Origin: Podarcis raffonei
Taxonomy: Eukaryota > Chordata > Lepidosauria > Squamata > Lacertidae
DNA: 64,000 nucleotides
NCBI RefSeq assembly: GCF_027172205.1
Contig: NC_070615.1
Span: forward strand, 46,837,501 to 46,901,500
Direction of reading: 5' to 3'
The notes beneath the pieces are model-generated. The model was given only the letters and a program-made list of their open reading frames with translations. It made no database searches and had not been told where the DNA came from. This document shows, piece by piece, positions 11,460 to 22,150 of the stretch. The translations under genes were made by a program, and so were the position numbers. Position 1 is the stretch's first letter; each line of letters starts with the position of its first letter.

Positions 11460-12511
11460 TCATAAGCAGAGTCCGGCTGCCAGATCTGGATCCGCTAAAG
11501 CCTCGTACAAAGTGTAGCCGATCTCTTCGATTTCCTCCGAGGCCAGGTGGCCGAGAAGGTTTATCCTGCTGTCGAAGAAGCAAGGGAGGGATCCTATCTC
11601 CAGGTACCGGACCAGCTCCTCCAGCACCTGCTGGCACCTGTCTGCTAACGCTGCCTCTGACCAATCGGTTTCAGTTTCGCTCAGGTGTAGGATGGCGTGA
11701 GTCAAGTGGCTGCTGCCCAGCTTGCTCCAGAAGGGGTGGTTTTCGAAGACGACCTTCAAGATGTTGAGGCAACCCTGCCGGACGCCATCATCTCTGGCAT
11801 CAAGGTCTTTCAGCGCCGAGACCTCGGCCGCGTAAAAGCTCCGCTGCCAGAGGTTCTCCACCGCTATTACAAAGGATGGAGGAAGAAGGATTTTATCCCC
11901 CACTTCTACCATGGGGCAGAGGTTTATGTCCAGGTGGATCTGGGCGTGCTGGACTTCCAACTTAAGCTCTTTGGGATCCATCACAGGCCTGATGACGCAC
12001 TCCAGACTGCTGCCAATCACCGGCCAATTAATAGAGGCCACCAACATGTTATGGAGGGTCTTGTTTATGGCGCTGGACGAGAGGTACCCACCCACCACGA
12101 ACCTGTCCCACGGGCTGCTTCCGCGCGGGAAATACTCCAGGCCAGTCCGCCTGACCATCCCGAAACAAGGGTCATTCACAACTGTTTGTTCACCGGGGAT
12201 CAGGAGCCAAAGGCTGGGTTCCAGCATCAACGGAAGCATGAAGGCCACCTCAAGGCGGTCGCTGCTGATGAGGTCGTCGCAAAGGTAGCCGCTGAGGAAT
12301 GCGGGTCCAAAGGGCAGCTCTGGGTACTTGTTCTTCAGGAATTTCTGCAGCTCTCCGCAGATGTCCCCTGCCAGCTGCTTCCCCAGAGCCTTTTCCTCCT
12401 CAGAGACTGAGACATGGTCCCTGTAGTAGGAAAGAAACTTCTCTTGAAGGGTCAGGCACAGCCGAGCCCTCGGTTCCACCTCCTTGGAGGGCAGGACACT
12501 GCTTTCGGGAT
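11460..12511 (-). CDS. MIEF2: MIEF2 last coding exon (DRP1-recruiting domain)
   Basis: Acceptor tctcctcctttgcag, then PESSVLPSKEVEPRARLCLT, the globular domain, and TGA at 11460-11462. Contains LAGDICGELQKFLKNKYPEL and PCFFDSRINLLGHLASEEIE. The open frame extends upstream of the acceptor to 12650, but that part has no similarity to the family and follows a good splice site, so it is left out. Confidence 0.95.
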
Positions 12512-15500
12512 CTGCAAAGGAGGAGAGAACAAACGTTTCAGATGGCTGGGCTAAGAGTATTGGACAGGCTTCACCAACCTGGGGACCTCCAGAAATCCCT
12601 GGCAGCAGAGGTCCCAAGATGCTTATGGCAGAGCATCGCAATGCAAGCACCTTATATTTGGCTCAGTAAAGGTAAAGGGACCCCTGACCATTAGGTCCAG
12701 TCGTGGCCGACTCTGGGGTTGCAGCGCTCATCTCGCTTTACTGGCCGAGGGAGCCTGCGTGCAGCTTCCGGGTCATGTAGCCAGCATGACTAAGCCGCTT
12801 CTGGCAAACCAGAGCAGCGCACGGAAACGCCTTTTACCTTCCTGCTGGAGTGGTACCTATTTATCTACTTGCACTTTGACGTGCTTTTGAACTGCTAGGT
12901 TGGCAGGAGCAGGGACTGAGCAACAGGAGCTCACCCCGTCGTGGGGATTTGAACCGCTAACCTTCTGATCGGCAAGTCCTAGGCTCTGTGGTTTAACCCA
13001 CAGTGCCATCCAGTGCAAAATGGGTGTAGGAGGCTGCTACATTCAGAGGCCTAGCCACTGTGTTCTGCGGTAGCTGTAACTTCCTGAGCAGCATCAAGCA
13101 GATCCACATGGAGTCCATTACAGTAATCTAGGCTGAAGGTTCACCAACGCATGGGCCACTGTGGCCAGGATCTCCCTAGCCAGGAATGGCTGCAGCTGGC
13201 ACTGAAACCAAACGGCCTAGTTACTAACATCACTTGTGTCTCCAGAGAAAATGATGAATCCAGGAGGGATCACCGCCACCTGGACTTCCATCACAGAGTG
13301 AGCTGGCAGCTAATCACACCGTTTAAAGTTGCAGTGAACTATTAGCAGGGACACAATCTTCACAGGCTTGGCAAAGTGTCAGGACCCAGTTGCTCTCTCT
13401 CTCTCAGCCTAGCCGACCTCACAGGGGTGTTGTGAAGATAAAACGGGAGATCCAGAATGCAGCAGCTAGGCTGGTGACTGGGAGTGGCCGCCGAGACCAC
13501 ATAACACCGGTCTTGAAAGACCTACATTGCCTCCCAGTACGTTTCTGAGCACAATTCAAAGTGTTGGTGCTGACCTTTAAAGCCCTAAACGGCCTCGGCC
13601 CAGTATACCTGAAGGAGCGTCTCCACCCCCATCGTTCTACCTAGACACTAAGTTCCAGCGCCGAGGACCTTCTGGTGGTTCCCTCCCTGCGAGAAGCGAA
13701 GTTACAAGGAACCAAGCAGAGGGCCTTCTTGGTAGCAGCACCCGCCCTGTGGAACGCTCTCCCACCAGATGTCAAGGAAATAAACAACTATCTGACTTTT
13801 TAGAAGACAACTGAAGGCAGCCCTGTTTAGTGTAGTTTTTAATGACTGATGTTTTAATGTATTTTTAATCTTCTGTTGGAAGCCGCCCAGAGCGGTTGGG
13901 GAAACCCAGCCAGATGGGCGGAGTATAAATAATGTTATTATTATTATTATTGGGCATACAAGCACAGTTCGCCCTTAGGAAACAGAACCCGCCTGTAGCA
14001 TGTCTCTCCTGACCTTGCACAGTCCCACCCACGACTGGAGACAGCAGTGGCTCCTCAAGGTCTTCCTGCCGCACTTTGGGCACCGTCTTGATCAAGCTCA
14101 GCTCCTGCCAACTTTCCTCCAAGGACTTCTGCTTGGCTTTGATGTCATCTTCATCATCCGGCGGGCTGGTGGCCCGGTCAATGAACTGCATAAGAACAGA
14201 CACCCACCCAAACAGTTAGCGTGAGCTCCTGTGCCTTCTTTAGGCCCAGTTCTGCTCTGCCGCAGGGGCAGCTGCTGAGTGTGAACCCCAAATACAAATC
14301 CAGGCTCCAGGGCCGGCCAAACCGTTAGGCAGGGTGAGGCAACTGCTTCAGGTGGCGGAATCCACTGGGGCAGCTGACCCCAGTGTAGATCTTTCTTTCC
14401 CTACTTGTTCTTGATGTAGATCTTCGCTCAACCCTTCTTCCCTGGCAGGGAGAGGAGCACCATTTTGGGATCCATATCAGGTTCTAAAATGTCTTGAAGT
14501 GGCATACCAGGGGCATAGCAGCTGCACTGGCTTCCGGTGGAGTACAGGGTCAGGTTTAAGGTGCTGGTTTTGACCTTTAAAGCCCTATGCGGCCTAGGAC
14601 CCTCGTACCTACGGGACCGCCTCTCCTGGTATGTCCCACGGAGGACCTTAAGGTCCAGAAATGACAACATTTTAGAGGTCCCAGGTCGCAAAGTGGTTAG
14701 ATTGGTCTCAATTAGGGCAGGGCCTTTTCAGTATTGGCCCCGACTTGGTGGAACGCTCTGTCCCAAGAGACTAGGGCCCTGCGGGACTTGACATCTTTCC
14801 GCAGGGCCTGCAAGACAGAGCTGTTCTGCCTGGCCTTTGGTTTGGACTCAATCTGACCCTTATGTTTCCCTCCCCTTATGGTCTTGATCTATGGGCTACT
14901 TTTAAAATGAGGCTGCATTTTAAATTGCATCTTAACCTGTATTTTAAATTGGGGTTTTTCCCCTATTATGATTTTATTGTAATTTTACTGGTGTTAGCCG
15001 CCCTGAGCCCGGCTCTGGTCGGGGAGGGCAGGGTATAAATAAAAATTATTATTATTATTGCTAATAATTTAGAAGAATCGGGGTAGAAGCCCATAACACA
15101 GATTTAACCTTTGGGCAGATTACGGTGGATGGTGACGAGGTCCACCCGGCACTGCAATTTGCCGTATACCCAACCACCATGCAAGGGGAGAAAATGGGGT
15201 TTTTAAAAGAAGGGGTAGTGGATCAGGGCCCAAAGCAAAAGTCTCAAGAGCTTTAAACTACAGATCCACTACCCCTTCTTTAAAAACAAAAACACACACA
15301 CTTTTTTTGGCTTGGTCAGTTAATTAAATAAATACAGTGGTACCTCCGGTTGTGAATGGGATCCGTTCCGGAGGTCTGGCCACATTCCAAGGAATTCGCA
15401 ACCGGAGGTGCCACTCCTGCGCATGCATGCGAGGCAGTTTAGCGCTTCTGCACATGCGTACAAGGCGAAACCGAGAAAAATACTTCTAGGTTTGCCACTT

Positions 15501-16117
15501 ACGTATTCCGAAGGATACGTAACCGGAGGTGAACGCAACTAGAGGTACCACTGTCCTATAGTATGAATTTGCAAGCAGGATTTGAACTGTGAGCAACAGA
15601 AGGAATTAGAGATTATTGTATTATCATTATGGTATAAGAAAGAGAAGATGAGGGCAAGGGAGGATTAAAAACCCCATGCAGAATGGGGTGGGAAGTCGAT
15701 AAAACGAAAGAAAAAATTATTATGTATTGGAGTGTACATGTGAAATTTTTGAAAATTTGACAAAATATTACTGAGAAAGACTCAAGACCTAGCAGTCTCC
15801 TCCCAAACAACACCCCTGATCCAGACACAGACTATGATCCCCTTAATAAAACTAAAACGACATAAAGATGGTTGCTCATATAAAAGGACAACTGCCCAAC
15901 AGTAATTCCTCATCACACATTTAAAGCATGTTAGCAGCAGCTATGCAAAGGAAGAACAAGGCGGCCTCACCCTCTTCACAGCAAGCGTCGCGATTGCCAG
16001 CACAGCCGCTCCGCTGACGCCCAGGACCAACCTGGCATTGGCCAACAGGAAGTCCACCACGCTGCCCAGGTTGCTCTCGTCCCGCCTCTTCCCCTGCTTG
16101 TGGCCGTAGTCCGCCAT
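11460..16117 (-). CDS. MIEF2: MIEF2 (MiD49), mitochondrial dynamics protein, complete coding sequence
   Basis: Outer mitochondrial membrane adaptor that recruits DRP1 to fission sites. Coding exons, in gene order 16117-15971, 14185-14014 and 12511-11460, join in frame to 456 aa (human about 454). Start context acaATGG. The N-terminus has a basic stretch (KQGKRR), then one membrane segment at about residues 24-47 (LLANARLVLGVSGAAVLAIA) with a positive flank, as expected for an N-terminal anchor. A disordered acidic linker follows, then from about residue 125 the nucleotidyltransferase-fold domain with RGSSPWDRFVVGGYLSSSAI, VIRPVMDPKELKLEVQH and IEEIGYTLYEALADPD. The family lacks nucleotidyltransferase activity. 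Introns are GT-AG. Divergent from FLII, convergent with TOP3A. Confidence 0.96.
12668..13017 (-). mobile_element. Squamate tRNA-derived SINE
   Basis: Tail ggtaaagggacccctgacca at the left and tRNA-like head (ggtttaacccacag on +) at the right. Same family as 2667-3018. It sits in the last MIEF2 intron. Confidence 0.9.
13018..13446 (-). other. MIEF2 intron, little recognised
   Basis: Contains a short squamate repeat-like stretch near 13405-13446 (gacctcacaggggtgttgtg). Otherwise I recognise nothing. Confidence 0.45.
13447..13951 (+). mobile_element. L2 LINE 3' end
   Basis: Translates as the end of an L2 reverse-transcriptase ORF (IQNAAARLVTGSGR, LKDLHCLPV, LTFKALNGLGPVYLKERLH) with internal breaks. 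A 3' UTR with gccgcccagagcggttgggg and an (ATT)n tail follow. The ORF match ends just before MIEF2 coding exon 2. Confidence 0.88.
14014..14185 (-). CDS. MIEF2: MIEF2 second coding exon (linker)
   Basis: Acceptor ctgcag, then FIDRATSPPDDEDDIKAKQK and QEDLEEPLLSPVVGGTVQ; donor GTCAGG. It ends with the first base of an Asp codon completed in the last exon. Confidence 0.93.
14517..15060 (+). mobile_element. L2 LINE 3' end, second subfamily
   Basis: Encodes LVLTFKALCGLGPSYLRDRL then shifts, with ttagccgccctgagcccggc, tataaataaaaatt and an (ATT)n tail. It differs from the 13447 copy in the 3' UTR. The same subfamily is seen at 57108-57562. Confidence 0.87.
15335..15553. mobile_element. TA-flanked Tigger-like MITE
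   Basis: Begins cagtggtacctccggttgtg after TA and ends aactagaggtaccactg. The right TA is changed to TC. CpG-rich interior with gcgcatgcatgcgag. Confidence 0.82.
15971..16117 (-). CDS. MIEF2: MIEF2 first coding exon (membrane anchor)
   Basis: Encodes MADYGHKQGKRRDESNLGSV, then the hydrophobic anchor ending LAVKR; donor GTGAGG lies just below 15971. Seven bases upstream of the ATG is an acceptor-like ccctccaacaag, so the exon probably starts at 16124 and is preceded by a spliced non-coding exon. Confidence 0.95.
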
Positions 16118-16224
16118 TGTTAACCTTGTTGGAGGGAAAGAAATCAAGTTTGAGAGGTTTCGGTAATAAGCTTCCCACTTCAACCTGCAGAACCGACACT
16201 CCTAACTAGGCACCGCATACCCTA

Positions 16225-16531
16225 TTGGCCCGGATATAAGCCGCACCTTTCTTTTCCCCCCAAATTCTGACCATGAAAATTTAAAGAGCAGCTTAAATTC
16301 GCAACCTTACAAAAATGGGCTTTTACAATATTGCTCCCGTCACGTCCGCCCCCAAAGCTGGGTAGGAAAGAACACGGGGGAGGGGGAAGACCGCTGGCAC
16401 CCTTTCCCCCCCAAAAAAAGTTGTTGGGGGTTTTTTGGCCAAAGTTGTGGAGCTTTTTCTGCAAAATCTCAAAAGAAATTGAAGTTTTTGAGCTACTTCT
16501 AAGGAAATTTGCCAAAATATGGCAACCCTAG
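16225..16531 (+). mobile_element. MITE fragments (ataagccgcac type, then tatggcaaccct end)
   Basis: The left part (ggcccggatataagccgcac) resembles ends of the 'ataagac' MITEs. The right part, from about 16430 to atatggcaaccctag, matches the right half of the element at 19403-19687. Confidence 0.55.
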
Positions 16532-16633
16532 CTGGGAAGGTCAACCTCTTTCTGTGTGAGACAAGATCTACCTTTGGGAGAGAGCTTTCTTAATTTATTT
16601 TATTTCCTCTTTCTTTTCTTTTTTGTTGTTGTT

Positions 16634-16743
16634 AATTATTATTATTATTATTATTATTATTATTTATTATTTGTACCCGGCCCATCTGGCTGGGTTTCCC
16701 CAGCCACTCTGGGCAGCTTCCAACAGATTAAAAATACAATGTT
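16634..16743 (-). mobile_element. L2 LINE 3' terminus
   Basis: (ATT)n tail then, reversed, the tgggcagcttccaac / cccagccactctg 3' UTR. Only the last 110 bp remain. Confidence 0.8.
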
Positions 16744-17249
16744 TTGTTTTTCGTTTTTATGTATTGTATTTATTTCATCTTAGGTTATAAAGTTACAGTA
16801 AAAAACATTATAAAAACAGCTGTCTTGTTAAGAAAGGGGGCTGCTTGTCGTTCTTAGGTGTTGGTGTTGGGCAGGTTTGGTTGCAGGGTGTCTCGTTGCT
16901 GAACCCTACGAAACCTCAGTGGCTCGCTAGATCTGACATTGCCAACTTCTTCCTCTGCTCCTCACCCAAAAACACTCAACTGGCATTCATCATGAGTCAC
17001 AACTCCCAACATACGACTTAACAGCCACAGCATTGCCATGGGAACAAAAAGCAAACAACATACTCAGACTGGAGGGTCATTGCGTTCTACTCTGCTTTCA
17101 TCTCCTACACAGTTTCTAGGGCTTTATGCTGTGAAACGGTCTATAAACTGGTTTAACAATAATATTTTAAAAAACACTTTTCTGGACCATTTTTACCGCT
17201 TGACTGCAGGCGTATTGACCTACAAGCAGCTCCCGTTGAGTTTGGAGGA

Positions 17250-17598
17250 GGTTAAAGGGTAAAGGGACCCCTGATCATTGGGTCCAGTCGTGGCCAACTC
17301 TGGGGTTGCGGCGCTCATCCCTTGCCGAGGGAGCCGGCGTACAGCTTCCGGGTCATGAGGCCAGCATGACTAAGCCGCTTCTGGCGAACCAGAGCAGCGC
17401 ACGGAAACGCCGTTTACCTTCCCGCTGGAGCGGTACCTATTTATCTACTTGCACCTTGATGTGCTTTCGAACTACTAGGTTGGCAGGAGCAGGGACTGAG
17501 CAACGGGAGCTCACCCCGTTGCAGGGATTCAAATCGCCAACCTTCTGACCGGCAAGTCCTAGGCTCTGTGATTTAACCCACAGCGCCATCCGCGTCCC
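17250..17598 (-). mobile_element. Squamate tRNA-derived SINE
   Basis: Tail gggtaaagggacccctgatc at the left; the tRNA-like head is at the right, where the + strand reads ggctctgtgatttaaccca. It lies in the long first MIEF2 intron. Confidence 0.88.
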
Positions 17599-18097
17599 AG
17601 GTTACTTGGTAGCAAATGTGCATGTGGTGGAATGGCTAACCACCCAACTTGAGAGTTTGTCCACCCAGACCCCAAGCTGATTTTGCTAGATGCCTTCAGA
17701 ACCACCTGCAATTTGGGCAGCAAATGGCTTCAAAATAACAGCTGGGACAGCTCAGTTGGTAGAAAATGAAACTCCTCTCAGGCGCCAGGCAAAAACATTC
17801 CTCTATAACCAGGCCTCTGGCCACTAAATAAATAGTTAAAGTGGGAAAGGGGGCTGTTATGGTAGCTTTATTATATTCTACAGCCTTTTAAATGTGTTTG
17901 TGAAAGGGGGGTATTGTTTTGTTGCTTCTGCTTTAGCTATTCATTTGTGTTTTTACCATTGATGAAGGATGGTATATAAATCTAATAAATAATAATAGTC
18001 AATTTTTATGCTTTTTTATGTTTTTTGTTTTTTATTATTATGCGCCTTAAAATGTGCTCCTAATGTTGTACACACACTGGGATCTTTTAAAAAAGGG

Positions 18098-18132
<35 letters not shown>
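18098..18132. repeat. (TG)n microsatellite
   Basis: About 17 uninterrupted TG units in MIEF2 intron 1. Confidence 0.95.
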
Positions 18133-18134
<2 letters not shown>

Positions 18135-18189
18135 CACTTCCTGTCGGGTGTGTTCCATTTGTAAATTGAGTCCTCCGCTGCTATGGGAA

Positions 18190-18273
18190 AGCACACCTTG
18201 GTTTAAGAACGCTTTGGTTTAAGAACGGGCTTCCGGAACGGATTAAGTCCATAAACCAAGGTACCACAGTATA
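18190..18273. mobile_element. Partial Tigger-like MITE
   Basis: Right end only: aacggattaagtccataaac then caaggtaccacagtata, the typical inverted end. Confidence 0.65.
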
Positions 18274-18407
18274 TATAATATTAGCAGGGGCGTGGCCTTA
18301 TTTTGCCACCCCTGACACATGAAGCTACTGAAAATCCACTGGGGAAAAACCTACTCAGCCACACTGCCAAACAAACACTTCCAAGGACAACTCATTGCCT
18401 GGTTTGA

Positions 18408-18408
<1 letters not shown>

Positions 18409-18475
<67 letters not shown>
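18409..18475. repeat. (AAT)n(ATT)n palindromic microsatellite
   Basis: About eleven AAT units run straight into about eleven ATT units, giving a perfect inverted repeat able to fold back on itself. Confidence 0.95.
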
Positions 18476-18476
<1 letters not shown>

Positions 18477-18784
18477 CCCAGGTCTACAGAGGAGTCAGAT
18501 TTCCGGCTGCTATTTTGAAGGCGTGTAACAATATCTTCCTGCCAGTTTCCCTTCTCCCAGGACAGCCTTTTCTATTCTGGGCATCAGAGTCCAAAAGTGG
18601 TTGCAAGGGAACGCACCTAACCAGTCCCAGACACACAGGCAGCATATGATTAGAGGCAGAGCTCAACCTCCTAGATTTGTCCCAGACCTTTAAAGCAGTT
18701 CTGCTGCCATGAGAAGAGGGGATTTCTAAGCATGTGCAGAGTGCCTTTTCTTTTTCACCAAACCACATGGGGTGGGGGTGGCCA

Positions 18785-18846
18785 GGATCAGTAGTAGAGC
18801 ACAGGTGCTTTGAATGCAGAAGGTCCCAGGTTCGTTCCTCAGCAAC
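18785..18846 (+). mobile_element. tRNA-headed SINE fragment
   Basis: Reads tcagtagtagagcacaggtg then gcagaaggtcccaggttcgt, an A-box/B-box head with no full cloverleaf. Confidence 0.55.
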
Positions 18847-18874
18847 TCCACGTAGGGCCAAACAGTGAGGTATA

Positions 18875-19348
18875 CAGTGATACCTTGGTTCTCAAACTTA
18901 ATCCGTTCCAGAAGTACGTTCCAAAACCAAAGTGTTCCAAAATCAAGGCACGCTTTCCCATCGAAAGTCATGTAAAACGGATTAATCCGTTCCAGACTTT
19001 TAAATACAACCCCGAAAACAGCAGTTTAACATGAATTTTACTATCTAACGAGACAATCGATCCATAAAATGAAAGCAACAATGTACTGCAGTCACATAAT
19101 CAACCAATCACAGTCACACACACACAGCCTCAAAAACAAAAACACAAAATAAATAGCAAAATCAGACAGATCTCAGCATAACACTCAAAACGGAAGTGTG
19201 GCACTCCAAACGGAAGCGTAACACTCAAAACGGAGCATGTTCGGCTTCCGAAAAAAGTTCACAAACCAGAAAACTTACTTATGGCTCTGCAGTGTTTGAG
19301 TTCCAAGTTGTTTGAGTACCAAGGCTTTTGAGAACCAAGGTACCACCG
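18875..19348. mobile_element. TA-flanked Tigger-like MITE, long copy (474 bp)
   Basis: cagtgataccttggttctca and gagaaccaaggtaccaccg are inverted ends, with TA at 18873-18874 and 19349-19350. About twice the length of the other copies, so closer to a longer parent, but with no transposase frame seen. Confidence 0.85.
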
Positions 19349-19402
19349 TAGTTGGAAAGGTTGTAGCTATCTGGCCTTCAGAGTATACTCCCTCTCCCTA
19401 GA

Positions 19403-19687
19403 CTACGGCTGCCATACGTCCAGGATTCGTCCATTGTGAATAATATCTGGGCGGAATTTCCAAAAATCAGTAAAATGTCTGGAAAAGCCCAGGCGAATGG
19501 CAACCCATGTCGGAAGTGTTGATTTTTTGACGAATTTCCTTAAAAATAGCTGGAAAAGTCAGCTGTTTGAGATTTTGCAAAAAGAAGCTCAACAACCTTG
19601 CTGCCCTCCCCCGCCCCCCCCAAAAAACCCAAACAGCTCAAGAACTTTTGTGTCTGGGTTTTCACTTTTTGAAGTATGGCAACCCTA
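19403..19687. mobile_element. MITE with gttgccata-type ends
   Basis: ggctgccatacgtccaggat at the left and aagtatggcaaccctac at the right are inverted. Interior shares aaaaagaagctc / aatttcctt blocks with 16430-16531. Superfamily not certain, hAT possible. Confidence 0.6.
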
Positions 19688-19784
19688 CGCCTAGGCTGCA
19701 TGAGGGCTGAACCCAGGAACTTTTGCCTGCAAAGTGGGTGCTGCAGAGATGTGATCTACACACACTTGCATATGATCCAGGAGC

Positions 19785-20200
19785 TGCAGTGAGTACAGAA
19801 TGCTGCAGCACGATTGCTGACAGAAGTGAGGCCGTGTCGGCACGCAACACCTGTGCTCAGAGATCTGCACTCGTTGCCAATTTGCTGCAGAGCAAAGTTC
19901 AGGGTATTAGTATTCATATATAAAGTCCTTAACAACCTGAGACCAGTTTACCTGCAATATCGCCTTACTGCAATCTGCCCACTGTTAACAGCAGGCTTCC
20001 TCAAACCTCGGCCCTCCAGATGTTTTGAGACTACAATTCCCATCATCCCTGACCACTGGTCCTGCTAGCCAGGGATCATGGGAGTTGTAGGCCAAAAACA
20101 TCTGGAGGGCCGAGGTTGAGGAAGCCTGGTTAACAGGGTGCCAGTAGGACTCCCTGCCTATTGACAACAAGCCCTCGCCGTACTCTGGCGCTTGCTAAAA
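19785..20200 (+). mobile_element. L2 LINE fragment, third subfamily, split by a hAT MITE
   Basis: Frame-broken translation includes VQNAAARLLTEVRP and FRVLVFIYKVLNNLRPVYLQ. The match resumes after the 19992-20128 MITE with ccagtaggactccctgccta. Confidence 0.75.
19992..20128. mobile_element. Palindromic hAT MITE, intact 137-bp copy
   Basis: Starts caggcttcctcaaacctcgg, and the right half is its near-perfect inverse ending gaggttgaggaagcctg. Exact 8-bp duplication gttaacag at 19984-19991 and 20129-20136. Folds into one long hairpin. Confidence 0.93.
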
Positions 20201-20484
20201 ACATTAACAGTGTAGGATGTTGGTGCATGTCTTAGTTTAGCAATCATTATTTAAAGAGTTGCCTTTGTGTGTTTTTACCGATAATTTTATCATTTTATTC
20301 TCTTTGCAAATGGCTTCAAGGTTTTTCTTAACAAACAACAAAATAGGCAAGAGTTTAAGGAGGACTGAAAAATGTTTGTGAGCTATTTAAAAACTTATTG
20401 CAAATACATTAAAATGCAAGTAGCTTTAGAGTAAGAACAGCAGTAAAATTTATCTGAAAACAGTGTGGAGAAGATAAGGTATAG

Positions 20485-20545
20485 AATAACTATAATATAA
20501 TACGATAATATAATATAATATAATATAATTAATATAATATAAATG
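20485..20545. repeat. (TATAA)n AT-rich low-complexity
   Basis: Repeated ataatataat units in MIEF2 intron 1. Confidence 0.85.
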
Positions 20546-21004
20546 TAAAAATTAAAATTATTTTAAATTTACAAAATAAAAACAAACAAAAATATGCTCA
20601 CTTAGATGCATAGATGCCTCTGAGTATCATATTAAGATGGTGGGTTGATGTGGTCTCAACAGCACACCCAGTAACAAAAGTTTAAATAAAGGTCTCAAAA
20701 TCTGGGGCCTGATGCAAGAAACCCAGGCCTCAGCCATCCAGCTCCTCCTGCCCCCCCAGCACCTATGCACCCCCCCAGAAATGCAGAAATAGCCCCACCC
20801 AATCAGCAATAGGGCAAGATGCCTTCATCTTCCCCAGCTGCAACAAAACATGCCTCTACCACATCAGTCTCTACAGCCATAGCTCTCCACTGGTTTGCCT
20901 TCACCCACAATGGCGCACTTCTCCATCGTCTACCAAGACAGACAGAGCCCAACCGGACAACCAACCCCTGGGGAGAAACCGCACACCAAACGCTTAAACC
21001 ACAT

Positions 21005-21095
21005 CCCCACCTCAGAATCCTGGGAGTTGTAGTTCGCCCCTCGCTAAGCTGCAACCCAGCATCACTAACAAACTACAGTTCCCAGGATTCTCAGG
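21005..21095. mobile_element. Short palindromic MITE (tcctgggagttgtag family)
   Basis: cctcagaatcctgggagttg faces aactacagttcccaggattc with tcaggtg beyond. Related blocks occur at 41880-42000, 47110-47350 and 56220-56310. Confidence 0.65.
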
Positions 21096-21424
21096 TGCTT
21101 TAAATGTATGGTGTGCACAAGCTTACCACAGATCAACCGGCTTGTGGGTCAACAGCAGCGGCCAAGGCAAGGTGGTCATAATCAACCCACAACCAAACTA
21201 CAAAGGGCTGCTTGTGTTGGTCTAAAGAGGGACTGGAAACGTGTGACCTTCTGGACTCCAGCTGCCGCCATCCCTGACCACTGGGCTACGCTGCCTCCGT
21301 CTGATGGGAGTTGGGACTTCATAAAGATCCAAAGGACCACAGCTTCCTATCTCTGGTCTACAGAGACACAGTCCTGTGGCATCTTGAGGGATGCTGTATT
21401 TGCTTCACTATTTAAAAAGTGCCA

Positions 21425-21490
21425 CGGGATCCTGCTGCGGGGTTGGACTAGATGACCGGACCCTCGGGTCCCTTCCACCTCCATTACTGT
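21425..21490 (+). mobile_element. CR1-like 3' terminal fragment
   Basis: gttggactagatgaccggac then gggtcccttccacctcc, the common CR1-type tail, decayed. Confidence 0.55.
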
Positions 21491-21852
21491 ATTGATTCAT
21501 CCCTTTCTCCTTAATTAAGGCCTTCTCTTCTAACCATTCAGAGAGGGGATCTAAAGGTCCTCTAAATCCATTTTTTTGGGGGGGGAAGGGTCGTTTCCCG
21601 ATCTTACTACAAGAAACGTATTAAGCGTTCACGGTGCTGCTGCTACGGGGCTCCGAATTATTTAAATAACTAAGGCAGTTCACCTTCTCCCCCGAAAGCT
21701 GAATATCCGCCCCTCTTAGAGGTTAAAAAGGAAGAAAAATTCCCCCCTCCCCCTAAAACGTAACAAAAATAAGATCCCTTCGTTTCTTCCGGCGGTTCCA
21801 CCTTTGGAACCGAGGCTGCTCCGTGGAGGTTAGTAGCTCAGTTACAACTTAC

Positions 21853-22150
21853 CTGTCCTTGCACCTGGAAGCGGACCCGGGGAAGCGGGGGGAGCGGAGA
21901 GGTCGCTGCTGCTGTAGCAGCGGGCACCCAGCACCCCGACGCCACCGCGCAGGAAGCGCTCAGCACCAGCGATGGAACGTCGGCCGAAGCCGAACGCCAA
22001 GCACCCCGCCGAGCGACCAATGGCAGCGCGCGGCTCGCCTCTCAACGTTCCGACATAGAACGCCGAGTATCTTTTTCGGCTTCCTGTCCTCTTTGAAGCT
22101 GCGTAGGTGCCACGAGGCTCCTCCTCCTCCGCCTTAAAGAGACAGCGTCG
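21853..22150 (-). ncRNA. MIEF2: Probable MIEF2 non-coding first exon (upper end uncertain)
   Basis: The - strand has a strong donor GGACAG|GTAAGT at 21853/21852 in a GC-rich segment facing FLII. It is the natural partner of the acceptor just before the MIEF2 ATG. Listed as ncRNA only because it is untranslated mRNA. The transcription start is not visible. Confidence 0.5.

Noticed and set aside
11697-12410. A 237-codon open frame on the + strand
   Set aside because: It lies opposite the MIEF2 last coding exon in GC-rich DNA; the - strand frame matches a known protein and this one does not.
12512-12650. Upstream extension of the MIEF2 last-exon frame to an in-frame ATG at 12650
   Set aside because: A strong acceptor lies at the exon border, upstream exons supply the proper N-terminus and anchor, and the extension resembles nothing in the family.
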